A DNA stretch of 64,000 nucleotides from Diphasiastrum complanatum (taxonomy: Eukaryota; Streptophyta; Lycopodiopsida; Lycopodiales; Lycopodiaceae), in contig CM055094.1 in assembly GCA_029204225.1 (NCBI GenBank), positions 66,920,536 through 66,984,535 on the forward strand. Direction: 5' to 3'. The position numbers were made by a program, and so were the translations under genes. Shown in pieces: positions 1-11,798 of this stretch (positions are counted from its first letter, which is position 1; every line of letters begins with the position of its first letter). The notes beneath the pieces are model-generated. The model was given only the letters and a program-made list of their open reading frames with translations, searched no databases and had not been told where the DNA came from.

Positions 1-58
1 TTTTTGGCCACTTTCTCAGTACCCTCGGAAATCTCAGATCTATGATCCAGAGGCTCGG

Positions 59-545
59 TGAGTAAAACTAGATTACTCGTGTTATTACTCGTCGATTTGA
101 AATTTTCATTTTTTCGCTATTCGTACAATTTCAAGCACAATACTTGATTTTTTACCTGGTAGATCGACGAGTAAAATTTTTTTGAATTCTTTCTAGTATT
201 ACTCGCCAACAATCTTTTTACTCGCCCTTTTCAGTAGGTTCTGATCTTCATTCACACTCCATAGGCAGCTTGGCGAGTAATTAGAATGACTCCCGCTATT
301 ACTCGCACCTACCTATTACTCACTATCAAAGAAATTACAAATTTTTGTGTGATAGATCTGATTCCACTGACCATCAAAATCCATCTGCATTTTCTGATCT
401 AACACACTTGTTAAAGATCTACTCGGCTCCCATTCATCTAAGTTGGATGGATATAAATCTGCAAGAGAAAAACGATCAGATTGACAAGTTTACTATTAGA
501 TATTTATGAATGACAAAAATCTAAATATCAAAAATATCATTACTC
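59..545. repeat. Cluster of short TTACTCG / CGAGTAA motifs
   Basis: About nine copies of TTACTCG or its complement, some with one change, occur in both orientations mostly within positions 59-330, with one more near 538. No open reading frame accompanies them. The mix of orientations suggests a degraded foldback-type repeat or a relic of a short tandem array. No function can be assigned. Confidence 0.35.
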
Positions 546-2040
546 ACAGTTGTTTTTTTTGTGATCCTGATGGCTAAATCCTTGCACATTTATCTTTGAA
601 TGCATATATACATGTTGGACTAGAATTTCAGAAATAGATTTTCCTCTTGATGATGTTCTGAAATTCAAAATTCTGGCCTTCCAATAAGATCGAAATGATA
701 GTTTTGACCTTTTCCTTTTTCAAAATGCTCCTCTTGATGATGGATGCATCAAAACCCAAGAGTTTTTTGAATATTTTCTTGACACCCATATTCCATTATC
801 ATCTGTCTCATTAAATAGAAGCATAGAGTCGATTGAGGAGCACGACTTCTTTGATGACGCCATTCGTAATGTGCATGCAAAAATCTGAAACAATAAACTA
901 TGAATCTAAAAATTTGCGTAGACAAAAAGCCATGAATCTGAAAAAATGTGTTGGCATAAATTTGAAACACTGATCTATTTGGTGCCACAAATTAGCTTTG
1001 GTTAATCCTGTTAACTATGATTTAACAATGCATATACATTAATTTTACATCGATTTTCTCATCTCAACCATCTGTCATATTCATTTTCAATATTTTTGGA
1101 TCTCTTGGGGCAGTGATGAGCTGGAAGGGCAGGCCTCATCAACCAATAGCATTTCCACATGCTGCCTAACGAAACAACAATATAAGTTTATATTTTATTT
1201 ATATTTGAAAAATTCTACGTTATATAGAACCCCAATTTCAAGGTTTCAATTGGTCCACATGGCAACGAAAATAAGGAAAAAATTAAAAAATCATCTTTTT
1301 CAAAGGCCATCTTCGGGCTCTAAGTTTCTCTAATGGAGGCAAAGCTAGTTTTGTATGATGCCTCTTGTATGGACATATCTCATGTCATTAATAGTTTAGA
1401 TCAGGTTCTAAATCATTTAGAAAACAATGCTCTTGGATCTTGTAAGAACAAGAATGAGATAGTCATTCATAGTGTGAAAATCATGTTTTTTTCATTTTGT
1501 GAGGCAATTTATAAACTTCTCATGAGATTAAGTAAATCATCCACAAAGGAAACTTATATCCTTGAGCAAGTATGTAGCCTCAATAAGATCAAGATAGCCT
1601 TTGATTATAAGATTAGATTCATCATGCAAAAATTTCATGGTTTTAGGACTAGTCAAGTTAGAATGCAAAATCTTGATATAATCAACACTTTTGCCTATTA
1701 TGTGACCTTTATCTTCATGGTCATTGTGAGGCATGGAGCCCTTGGTTATCCATCATTATGGTGCAGCTATTTTCAAATAAGATGAGCTCTCAAGTCAAAG
1801 ATCTTCTCTAGGCATGGAAGTAATCAAAGAAAAATGTGTCAATATGGTGAAATGTTCATCAAGGAAGGTGGTATTGGATTTCCATCAAAGAAATCCTCTC
1901 ATAGCAATGGTAAATCGGCTGCAACCAAATGTCCTTTGGCTAGTTTTCACATCATACTCTTACCAAAGTATCCACTCAACAAATATCTCAAGGTTTTTGT
2001 TTGATCTAGTATCTCATCAAGCTAGTTTTTTGAGGAGTGT
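546..2040. other. No recognisable gene
   Basis: AT-rich sequence. A 150-codon open frame at 1333-1785 (+) is the longest, but it shows no motif I recognise and has AT-rich codon use like the surrounding DNA. A shorter open frame follows at 1814-2065. Both end close to the copia fragment that begins near 2055, so they may be diverged retroelement flank. I do not call either a gene. Confidence 0.4.
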
Positions 2041-2054
2041 GAAAAATGGGCAAA

Positions 2055-2435
2055 ATCTAGCCTGATCATTTTGCAATTTCGTGTACATAGTGAATGTGGA
2101 GAATCCCAATGACTTGAAGTTGAGGTGCCCCATCCTTTTATGCCAAACCTCTTGAATAGGTATTTGCTCACTTGCTTTACATCCAACTTGGTTAGCAATA
2201 ACACAAACATCTAGTTTGAACAGCTTTCTTTGTCTTTTACCTTTTGCAATCAAGATATCCTTCCTTTTGATCATGCAAGCATATTTGCCAAACTCAACTT
2301 TGAATCCTTTACTTTGTAATTGACTTACACTAAGTAAATTCTTGGTAATAGAAAGTATGAGCAAAACACCCTTCAAATGAACATTCCTATTTGTAGATAC
2401 AGAAATAGGAATTGTGCCAATCCCTTTGATGCCCA
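2055..2435 (-). pseudogene. Ty1/copia pol fragment (end of protease region and GAG-pre-integrase)
   Basis: The minus-strand translation carries the copia signature ITKNLLSVSQL, then a stretch ending in EVWHKRMGHLN, which is the GAG-pre-integrase motif (W-H-x-R-x-G-H). The matching zinc-site cysteines and the integrase catalytic core are not recognisable downstream. The fragment is open in the same reading frame as the gypsy fragment to its right, giving a 291-codon frame (2017-2892) whose first half is gypsy and second half copia. The join lies near 2430-2445. This is an accidental fusion of two dead elements rather than a functional protein. Confidence 0.65.
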
Positions 2436-3490
2436 GGGTTTTCCCAACCCCCAATGAGGGTTTCAACTTACTAACGTGGAGAACAGGATGAATTCCAATG
2501 TTAGCTGAAAGGTCTAGTTTGTATGTGATCTGTTTTATCACTTGGATAACCTTAAAAGGATCACAATACCTAGGCGCCAACTTTGCATACTTACCAGTTT
2601 TCAAGCCCCTAGAGTGACTAGGGACCCTCAAAAATATCCAGTTGTTGACCATGAATACCTTGTGCTGCCAAGATAGATCAGCATAGTGCCTAGCCTTGTC
2701 TTGGGCACTTCTTATGCTATCTTTAGCTAGCTGTAGCATTTCTTGCATACCCCCAACAAAATCAGCTGCGGCTTGCACCCTAAGGTTTTTCATGCCAACA
2801 GTAATTGGTGATCGAGATTGATTGCTGTACATAAGCATGAAAGGGATAAATCCGGTCGCTGAATGTTTTGCACTATTATATGCAAATTCCACCAGTGGAA
2901 GGTACTTTTCCGATCAAACTGTCGATGGCCCAAATATGCTTGTAGCATATCCTCCATCATCTGATTGGTCCTTTTCATTTGACCGTCTGATTCCAAATGA
3001 TATATAGAACTAAAACTTAAAGCTGTTTTCAACTTTTCAAACATTGCTTGCCAAAAATTTCTAGTGAATTTTGGGTCACAATCACTGACAATATCGCAAG
3101 GCAGCCCGGTTGAAAAACCTTCTCAACAAAAAGTTGAGCTAGTTCTGAAGCTTTAACGGAATCATGGCCCTTCCTTGTATGTGGAAGCTCGACCACAAAA
3201 TCCATAGATATATTTTCTCACTTTCCGGTAGGAATATCTAAAGGATGTAATAGGCCACTAGCTTTTAGTCTCTCTGCTTTATTTAACTGGCATTTGGCAC
3301 ATTTAAGTACATAGGTCTCTACTTGACTTTTTATCTTAAGCCACCAAAATTGCCGTCGGAACTAAGTCAAGTGTTCTTTGTATATCCAGATATCCTGCGC
3401 ATGGACTATCATGACACTCATGCAAGATTTGGGCCCTTACTGTGTCATTCTCTGGTACACACACTGTAATAGATCCTAACACCACAGTAG
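2436..3490 (-). pseudogene. Ty3/gypsy integrase fragment, copy I
   Basis: Reading leftward, the minus strand shows remnants of the H2C2 zinc-binding region (HECHDSPCAG near 3420, then a C-x2-C near 3290), a damaged catalytic core, the FAYNSAKHSATG motif near 2880, and the integrase C-terminal HPVLHVSKLKPSLG near 2470. There are stops and frameshifts throughout. Part of the core containing the first catalytic aspartate region (the DRLTKMAHF stretch present in copy II) is deleted. It is closely similar in domain order and wording to copy II at 4.3-5.8 kb and has the same orientation, so both derive from one family. Confidence 0.75.
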
Positions 3491-4344
3491 GACAAACACT
3501 AACTGATCCACCCAACCTTGCCTACTCCCTGATATGGAGTAAGCCCCTCCTAGCCCAGTGTGAGGACTGGTAGCATGCAACTGCCAAGTGTCGGCCACGT
3601 GTCACTGACGTGGCCGACTGCACGTCAGGGCCCGACTATATTAGGCCCGCCATAGCTATGGACCATGCTGGGGCACACTACTCACACTGTCTTGCCTTGT
3701 TGGTTGTGTATGTTGGACACGACTTTGACTGTGGTATCTGACCTATATGTGTTCTCTAGGGTTCGGTGTGAGAGATTTCAACTAGTTTAGTCTAGTTTAG
3801 TCATATTTTGGTAAATTGTCAATAAGAGGCCAAAACTCATTTTAGACTTAGAGATAAACTTTTTGAAGTTATATTAGTTTAAAATTCATTCAATAAACAC
3901 TTTTTGAAAGTGTGAAAAAGTTAGTAGTCGAGTTTGAGAGAGATTCAAATTTGAACTTTGGGTACATTGAATCTAGACCCAAAAATAGTAGGATTTACAT
4001 TTTGGAGGAAAAGCCAAGTGGCCAAATAGGGTTTGGACACTCTATAAAAGGATGTAACTCATGGAGAGACACATCTTCTCTCTTCTCTCTCTCATTTCAT
4101 CATTATACATGGTTCTCTATGGGTTCTACTACTCATTGGTGCAGTATCTTGGTGATATCTGGCAATCTTGTGTGTAGAATGCTCATATTTTACTATTTTC
4201 GGTTCCACACGTGTGAAATACAGTAGGGTATTGCAATTGTACGGAAAACAAACATATTTTGTGTTTCGGTTCATGTTTGATCAATATCTCTTAGAGTTTG
4301 CATCTCATTTTGTATGTAGATGCTGATTTTTCTACATTGGCAGG
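3491..4344. other. Non-coding DNA with LTR-like promoter features
   Basis: This interval separates the two gypsy fragments. It has a TATA box (TCTATAAAAG, 4041-4050) followed by a pyrimidine-rich CT stretch near 4075-4100, and a G-box palindrome CACACGTGTGAAA near 4205. This arrangement resembles the U3/R part of a plant LTR. I could not find a matching second LTR, primer site or target duplication, so this is a suspected LTR relic only. Confidence 0.35.
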
Positions 4345-5830
4345 ATTGTTGGTTGTATCCCGTAGCTGAATGTTTGGTACTGTTATAAGCAAACTCTAAT
4401 ATTGAGAGATACTCCTCCCAATTAGTCTGCTTGTTGTTGACGTATGCACGAAGCATATCCTCCAGAACCTTATTTACCCTCTCTGTTTGACCGTTCGTCT
4501 GTGGATGGTCGGTGGTACTCATATTAAGTTTAGTATGGAGATGATGGAATACTGCCCTCAAAAAATTCCCACTAAACTTATTGTCCCAGTCGTTGACTAT
4601 GCTGGAAGGTAGACCGTACAATTTAAATAGCCCGTCTACAAACAACCTCGCTAACTCTGGGTTTGGTCGAAATAAAATGAGCCATTTTGGTCAGACGGTC
4701 AGTTGTGACCCATATAACATCATTACCCTTTTGGGTTTTAGGCAGGCCTACTATAAAATCCATGGAGATACTCTCCCATTTACCAGTTGGTATATCTAAG
4801 GGCTGCAACAACCCTCCTGTCTTTAAACGCTCTGCTTTGTTTACTTGACATTTCTGGCAACTGGTTACATACTGTTGGACGTCCTTTTTCATACTGGTCC
4901 AGAAAAATTGCCTACGAAGAAGCTCATAGGTCTTCTGTATGCCTGGGTGTCCCGCACTAGAATTGTCATGACATTCATATAGGACTTGTTGCCTATAATC
5001 CTCTGAATTGAGGACACATACTCTATCTCTATAGAGCAAGTACTCATTTTGAATGGAATACTGTTTCCATTTGAATCCTTGAGTCAACTGACCCTCAACC
5101 ACTGGGGTTTGCTTAGGTAATACGCTCAGAATTCTCAAAGTCATTTGACAACGTATACTCGGACTCATCATCATCCTCAATGAAAGCTGCCGTATTTTTG
5201 GATGAACTAGCACCAGCCCCGGGAACTAGTTGTGGAGTTTGTAACTGTCTGCTATGGACTGAGTTCCAGATAGTAGAGAAGAATGCATCATGCTGGCACT
5301 TCCCTCTCAAGGACTCGAGTAACTCATTACGAATCTGAGTAAAACTCAACTCATTTATCATAGGCATTCTGCTAAGGGCACTGCTACTGTATTGAATTTC
5401 CCACATGGTCTGTCAGGACCTCAAAGTTGGCACCATACAAATAATGCCCCCAAGTCTTAAGGACATGGACTATAGAAAAGAGTTCCTTTTCATAGGCACT
5501 ATACCTAGTCTGAGCTAGCTCGAGTTTTTTACTCTCGAACGCAACTGATTGTCCACCCTGAGTTAGCACAACACCTACTACAAAGTCGCTAGCATCTATT
5601 TCGACCACAAATGGCTGATTGGGGTCGATGGCCTTTAAAACTGGTGCTGTAGCTAAGGCTGTTTGAGAGCATCAAAGCTCTCCTGCTGTGCGGACTCTCA
5701 AATGAACTCATTTCCCTTCCCCTTAAGAAGATTTGTCATAAGAACTGCTATCTGAGCCCGCCAAACCAAGAAAGATCTGAAGTTCCAAAATATTCTGAGG
5801 TCGAAAAAATACCAAGTGGCTACATGGAAA
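4345..5830 (-). pseudogene. Ty3/gypsy pol fragment, copy II (RT end, RNase H, integrase)
   Basis: Reading leftward: the end of the reverse transcriptase/connection region (FLGLAG near 5780), an RNase H domain (VEIDASDFVVGVVLTQGG near 5600, then YSAYEKELFSIVHVLKTWGHYL), the integrase zinc finger (H...H...CQKCQ, near 4990-4840), and the integrase core with MDFIVGLPKTQKG, DNKFSG and the HPQTNGQTER motif near 4500, ending at FAYNSTKHSATG near 4370. Several frameshifts and stops break it into at least four open pieces. The reverse transcriptase palm and gag are absent. The right end abuts the Penelope-like fragment near 5830. Confidence 0.85.
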
Positions 5831-5837
5831 AAGGGTT

Positions 5838-7282
5838 ATGAGTAACAAACTTACAAATGCCATTGATGAACGTAATTGGATTACTATCAATCTATATGTT
5901 AATGGTGTGGATAAGGCGCAACATAACCCGTGTTTTATGTGCATCTACTTTGTAAGAAGTTTGGCTTTGGTTAGACTGTCTAGTCTAGATTTTGCCTCGT
6001 TTCCAAATGAAAATGATAATACACTAGACGTGGCTATGGTTAAAATTTAAGATACTTTTGCTACTAAAATACCTGACTTTCTAATAGGGAAAGAAGAATT
6101 ACCTTTCTTACTTTGTACTTTCAAAGCACACAAAAACGCATTCAGATGGATTACAAATTTCCATGACTGCTATTTTTCAAAGGTGGCCACGTTTATTTTT
6201 GGAGCTCTTGGTTTACTAAATCCTCTCCTTATGGAGAGAGCAAGCCTTAAGGCAACTTCATACCGGAGTATCCTAAATGTGGATACTAACCTATTCTGGT
6301 AGTGCGACTCATCCACTGAATATTATCTTAATGTGCCTAACAAAATCACTTCCATGTGGTCCACTGACATTGCAAAATGCTATGAAAATATTTCTCTTAA
6401 TGGTCCGGATGGGCTAAAAATAATAATACGAAAAATGATAAGGTATGCATTCAAGTCGTGTAAAAACAAAAAAGTTGCCCATCAGTGGAAATTGAGCCTT
6501 AAGCAATTTGACTGGAAATGGGTGACCAATAGACTGATAATTGGACTGTGATTGACATAGAACCTCTTTGTCAGTAGAATGATATACTAATGGACCATTG
6601 CATAGTAAGATTAGGAAATAGGACTTGGAAACAGGTCTGTGGTATTCCTATGGGTTTTGCATGTTCTCCTACTTGGTGTAACTGGTATCTGTCATTCTAT
6701 GAAATATATTTTATGAAAAGACTGGCCAGGCTTGGAAAAGTGGAACACCTACGTGCCTTCAAGCATACTTTCCGATATATTGATGATATTTGTTTCATAA
6801 TCAACACAGATGCTCTTGTATTTCTAGACAAGGAGCAATCTCGTATCGATGATAATGTCCTATGGATCTATCCCTTGGAGTACCTCACTATTGAAAAAGA
6901 AGACGCTTCGGATAACACGGTTAATTTTTTGAATATTACCACTACCTTTGATTCTTTATCAGGAAAGTTTCATAAATTTTTTTTTGACAAGAGACGGGAA
7001 CTACCGTTTTTGTTTTTTTAGTATATACACTTAACTGCCAATAGGCCGATTATGAACTCGTATAAAGTGATTGTCGCTCAAATCATCGCTGTCATGTACT
7101 GTTGTAGCGAACGGGATACCTTTATAGATGAGGTCAAAAACATCGTTCTTGCTTTTCAAAATAATGGCTTCATGAGAGAAAGATTGTATGAGATTTTAAA
7201 CAACCTGTTTCTACACGATTTGTTCCCTGGGCTCAAGTTTACTTTACCAAAAAATGCTAAATTTCTTTTGGTGGGCAGTTAG
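5838..7282 (+). pseudogene. Penelope-like reverse transcriptase, decayed
   Basis: A reverse transcriptase of non-LTR type. Visible motifs in order: a FKAHKNAFRWITN block (near 6120-6160; RT motif 1/2-like), SMWSTDIAKCYENI (near 6350; first catalytic aspartate), GIPMGFACSPTWCNWY (near 6640), and FRYIDDICFI (near 6775; the catalytic D-D pair), followed by a conserved C-terminal region ending near 7280. The G-x-x-M-G-x-x-x-S-P and R-Y-I-D-D wording fits the Penelope-like group better than copia, gypsy or LINE enzymes. It is interrupted by in-frame stops near 6048, 6300, 6549 and 7019 and a frameshift near 6550. No GIY-YIG endonuclease is visible upstream or downstream. Confidence 0.6.
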
Positions 7283-7347
7283 CACTCCATCTCAGGGGTG
7301 CTAACTGCCCCCTGAGAAACTTTGCTAGTTGTGGGTATGATTGGTGG

Positions 7348-7350
<3 letters not shown>

Positions 7351-7437
<87 letters not shown>
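7351..7437. repeat. (CT)n microsatellite, about 87 bp
   Basis: Pure CT dinucleotide tract. It generates artificial Ser-Leu and Arg-Glu open frames on the two strands, which should not be called genes. Confidence 0.98.
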
Positions 7438-7439
<2 letters not shown>

Positions 7440-9015
7440 GGATTCTGTTACGTACATATATCACTCTATTTGCTTCGCAAACCTCTGTAGAATGCAAATG
7501 TCGCGTACTCACCCTATTTACTAGTCGGGACGGAAGAAAAATGTCTTGCTATGATAGAAAACCCCACTTGTGAAATTTTTTTTTTTTTAAAAAGTGGTGG
7601 AAAAATTAGTAGTCTTTCCAAGGGCCAAGATCTGTGCACATTTTGAACGGTCAATCTAATGGTGAGCAGCAATTTGCACTTAGTACACCTAAGTGTCCTC
7701 TGGTTCTATAAAGAGGGAAGTCACAAAACCCTATTATCTTTCCCTCATACTCTCTTGCTTTCTCTCTCTCTCCTTCAGCCCTGCTCTACTGGTGCTTTTC
7801 TTTACGGTGATTGCAATTGAAGAGGAACAATCATGAATGCTACTGGATGTGCAATCGTGAACGATACTGCACAATACTTTCGGTTGGAATCTTCTAGCAC
7901 GTAGGTGATTTGTTAAAACAACTGAAGATGGATAATTCGCAAGAGATGACTTCGTCTATCATTCAGATACGATGCTATACGAAACTACACCAATACGGTG
8001 GATAGCCTTACTCGTTACTACAAGAAGTCATATCCATGCATGATAATTCTAAAATTTCTTCCTTTAAAGATAGTAACTAATGAAGTTATAGAATTCTAAT
8101 CTTATGTATGTTAAAATAAACATGAGCTTGTATATTTTTTTAACTAAGTTCGCTTGCATCATGTGTCCCAGTGTTGTTTGTAAGGTCACGTACTTATATA
8201 GAGCTTGACAATGGTACACTTGAATGGCATGGACTTGCCCAAGTTGTTCGGTGTTTGGACTCCCGGAAAACAGTTACGGGATATCCATGAGAGCTAGCAT
8301 AGCACGGAAGTGCTCTAGTACCTAACGCTGTGACCATAGTCATATCTCTGGCAATCGGTATAGTGAAGGATAGTTGCTTACATGTAAAATGTAAATGTGA
8401 ACCTACTACATTTCTTTTGCTCTTGTACTAATCGGTATGGCTTGTGCCCTGATACGGCTTCGTTAAAGAGCAGAATGTATTGCTTAGTAATGAAGTAAAT
8501 GATTGGGAAGATTGGACGTATTTTTTATAAATGCAATTTAGCTGATAAAGTAGTGAATCTTGTTTCGGACATGGATAACAACTGATGCTCAACTATGACA
8601 CATGTCTTCCTCACGCGACTAACTTGTGCGGTTTTGTTGTGTGGGATGGTGGCAGGTAACAGCTGGGTGTCTTAGAACTTGCTTTGCTTTATGGTACTCT
8701 GTACTGTTATACTTTATACAGCTGTATTTTTACCTGTTATGCTATAAATTGAAGGCTTCAAAGGGTTTGGTCTTGACTTGTCAAGAGGGACTATGTGAAA
8801 TCTTGTTACTCTCTCTCTAATTCTCTCCCCCCACCCTGAACTCTAATTCTGATTTTTATAACCTTTCTCACAAAAAACGATCACAACTTTCTCATATGAT
8901 ATCTAAAGAGTTCTACAATATAGACTGTGCTGTATTGCACGACATTGTGTTGTATATTCATAGGGTACGGGCCCATTGTACAATATTCTCTCCCCTCTCT
9001 ATTTACATAGATAGT
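7438..9015. other. No recognisable gene
   Basis: AT-rich sequence without recognisable coding. A TATA-like TCTATAAAGAGG near 7708 followed by a CT-rich tract near 7760 resembles a retroelement promoter, but no paired LTR was found. Confidence 0.4.
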
Positions 9016-9990
9016 TCGTCCTCCTAGCAAGAAACTCTAAAAATGGTTCATAACAACTTGGGCTCACTTCTAGAGGACATATCTCTCTAATCCTCTGTAG
9101 ACCCTTGGATGTCTTGACATCTTGAGGTTCGGTATTTTGTCGGGCCTCCAAAATGTCAGACACTGACCAAAAGCCTCTACATTTGGCCCCCAAGCCTTTA
9201 GGTCACAAGAAGCATCTTTAGAAGCATGTTTTTAATCAAAAAAAGGGTTTGTGGGCTCATACGACATGGAAGGGTGGCCGGAACCAATGGATTTTTGTGT
9301 CCACAAGTCATGTATAAAGAATTCAAGAGTTCACAAATGTCAGAATAGTTCCAACACACATTCGTTGCCGAATGACATGGGCAATTCGCCCTCCTAGCAA
9401 GAAACGCTAAAAACGGTCCAAAAGGGCCGCTTTGCGCTCATTTTCAAGGGACATATCTCTCTAATCCTATGTAGATCTCCCGATGTCTTAACATTTTGAG
9501 ATTTGGTATTGTGTTGGGTCTCTGAAATGCCGGACACTAACCAAAAGCCTCTGCGTTTGGCCCCCGAGCCCTTGGGTCATGGAAAGCATCTTTAGAAGTG
9601 TGTTTTCCGTTTGAAAAAAGGGTTGTAGGCTCATATGGCATGGAAAGGTGGCCGAAACCAACAGATTTTTGCTTCCACGAGATATGTATAAAGAATCTGA
9701 TAAGTCATAGGTGTCACAATACTTCTACCACACATCCATTGTCGAATGACATAGGCAGCTCATCCTCTTGGCAAGAAACCCTAAAAATGATCCAAAAAGG
9801 TTGTTTTGGCCTCATTTCTAGGGGACATATTTCTCTAATCCTACGTAGACCACTGGATGTCTTGACATCCTAAGGTTTGGTATCCTACTGGGTCTTTGTA
9901 ATGCCGGACACTAACCAAAAGCCTCCACGTTTGGCCCTCGAGCTGCTGGGTCATGAGAAGCATCTTTAGAAGCGTGTTTTCCATTCATAT
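9016..9990. repeat. Tandem repeat, about 370-bp period, nearly three copies
   Basis: The phrase CTCCTAGCAAGAAAC recurs at about 9021, 9391 and (as CTCTTGGCAAGAAAC) 9765. The rest of each unit also repeats, including the ATCTCTCTAATCCT block, the TTTGGCCCCC block and the AAGCATCTTTAGAAG block. Copies are clearly diverged from one another. The third copy ends near 9990, where the sequence changes into the open reading frame at 10011. The unit length is in the satellite range. Confidence 0.85.
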
Positions 9991-10010
9991 CACTTTCAAA
10001 TACTCACATT

Positions 10011-10317
10011 GTGGATGATATCAATCCATATTTTCTGTTGTTTTGGCTACACAAAAATGGAACTATAGGAACTTCTAACACTCTTCAAGTATGGACATAC
10101 ATGGGGGCACTTTCAATATGCGCCTATTTCTTTATTGCTCTTCTTTGTTTTGGTATTGCGATTTTTCTCATTCCCAGACAAGTTCTTCCTTGGACACGGC
10201 TACTTTTAGTTTATGAGTGGATGTTCTTTCTTTTTACAATCATCTACAGCAAGTTTTTGGAGGCCATGTTTGCATGGGGAAGAAAATTGGCTAGTGATGT
10301 TCCTTTCAACACATCTG
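10011..10317 (+). pseudogene. Open reading frame with predicted membrane segments, split by copia element 1
   Basis: An open frame of about 100 codons containing at least two hydrophobic segments (around ALSICAYFFIALLCFGIAIFLI and WMFFLFTIIYSKFL), so a membrane protein exon is possible. Copia element 1 is inserted inside it. The original frame resumes after the 3' LTR at 16464 (TSD counted once) and stays open for roughly 50 further codons to about 16615, with no stop at the join. I do not recognise the protein. A 26-bp word from it (10096-10121) recurs exactly at 32210-32235. It may be a captured exon or old transposon coding sequence. Confidence 0.35.
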
Positions 10318-10999
10318 TGTTAAAAATTCACAATTCTAGCTTGACTAGTTTTGGTCATATGACTTGTAAATAGTTAGATGGTCATGATGTGGCTTGTCAC
10401 ACGTGCCAAATAGCATAGGATTCCATTCATAAGGATGTTCTCAAGTAGACCTAAGTGTTAGAACCTTTGGAATGAGTCCAAATTATGCTTAGATACAAGG
10501 GAGAAAAAATAGGAGCTATTTTTGGTAATTTTTGCATTGTTGAGGGATCTCCAAGATTCCAACCCTAACTTGGTAGGGATGAAAGATCCACCAAAATTAG
10601 CATTAGGGATAGGTTTAGGGCTACTCATACCTGCCCAAAACCGTGATGGATCATGTATATATAGGTGATGATATCTCACCAAAATCAATCAAGCAATTTC
10701 ATGTTTTTTCTCTCATAATGGTGCAATTGCTCTCTATGTTCATAATTGTTTGAGTACTTGTGATTACTAATGATTATAGGATTGAATGTAGGTCTGGTGT
10801 ACAGTACTCAGACTGTGGGAGGCCGTACTTTCACACGTGTGAAGCCTTCTTCAAGGATTTGGGCCATTTAGTGAGGTTCAAGCATAGATTTTTGATGGAT
10901 TTTGATGGTTCAACTTGTGCTAATCTTATGAAATCATAATCTATTGTTTCCCTCATCATTTCAAGTGTTTTAGGATCCTTATTTGCTGTAATTTTTACA
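10318..10999 (+). repeat. 5' LTR of copia element 1
   Basis: 682 bp, TG...CA ends. It contains a TATA-like GTATATATAGG near 10655 that is the probable promoter, a G-box palindrome TTTCACACGTGTGAA near 10830, and a second CACGTG near 10399. It pairs with 15782-16463. Confidence 0.97.
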
Positions 11000-11012
11000 T
11001 GGTATCAGAGCC
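11000..11012 (+). other. Primer binding site, initiator Met-tRNA type
   Basis: TGGTATCAGAGCC immediately after the 5' LTR. This is the usual plant copia primer site, complementary to the 3' end of initiator methionine tRNA, where minus-strand cDNA synthesis starts. About 790 bp of untranslated leader separates it from the gag start. Confidence 0.93.
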
Positions 11013-11798
11013 TAAAGGCTGAAATGAGCTAAATCCTTGGTTTTCATTCAATTTTGATCTAAATCTTGTGTAGATTGGATCTTAGCATCTAGTATTGATT
11101 CTAGAACTCAAAGTGAGTCAAATACATTGGAGATTGGTGTTGTGTGACTTCATTTGCAGGTGTTTAGGTGTCTAAAACTAGAGGCAAAGTTGAATTCAAT
11201 TCACATTACCAAGATAGCAAGTTTTGCTTGCTCCAAGCATTGATTTCTAAGCGAGTTTTGGAGGTGATTTCATAGAGGAGGCTTTCTAGCACTCAAGGAG
11301 AGGGAAGATCAGAGTTTTGGGGACTCTTCAAGGCTGTTCTAAGGTGTAGTAGGCACCTCCTAAAGTGATTTAGGTTCAGTCCAACCATTGCTTGACTTAT
11401 GCACCAAATTAGATCAATTTTTCATCAATTTTGATCATTTTTTGCTTGTGATTGGATAGTAGATTGTGTTGCATCCTCATTAAGTTCCATTTAGATCTTT
11501 TACAAGTGATTTTGGAAGTATATTAGGTTGCTGAAATTCACTCTTGATCAGACCATTTGGAAGCTTTAATGTTCTTTATAGAAAGAGGGGCAATTCTACT
11601 AGTATTGTCTACTTCAATCAAGCAAGTGCATTGTTTCTAGTATTCTATGATTTGATTTTGTTAGAGATCATTCTTAGATCTTTATAGGAAGTCTATTACT
11701 GATCTTTTCAGGTCCCTAAGAAGTGGGATAAGGTAGACCTTCAATCAAATCAATAGAAGTAACCTTCATTTGTGTCAAGTCCTTGATTAGGAGACTAG

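Noticed and set aside
1333-1785. 150-codon gene
   Set aside because: No motif, AT-driven codon use, and no promoter or splice context; kept only as a note.
7257-7573. Arg-Glu and Ser-Leu repeat proteins
   Set aside because: They are translations of a pure CT/GA microsatellite, open in several frames at once.
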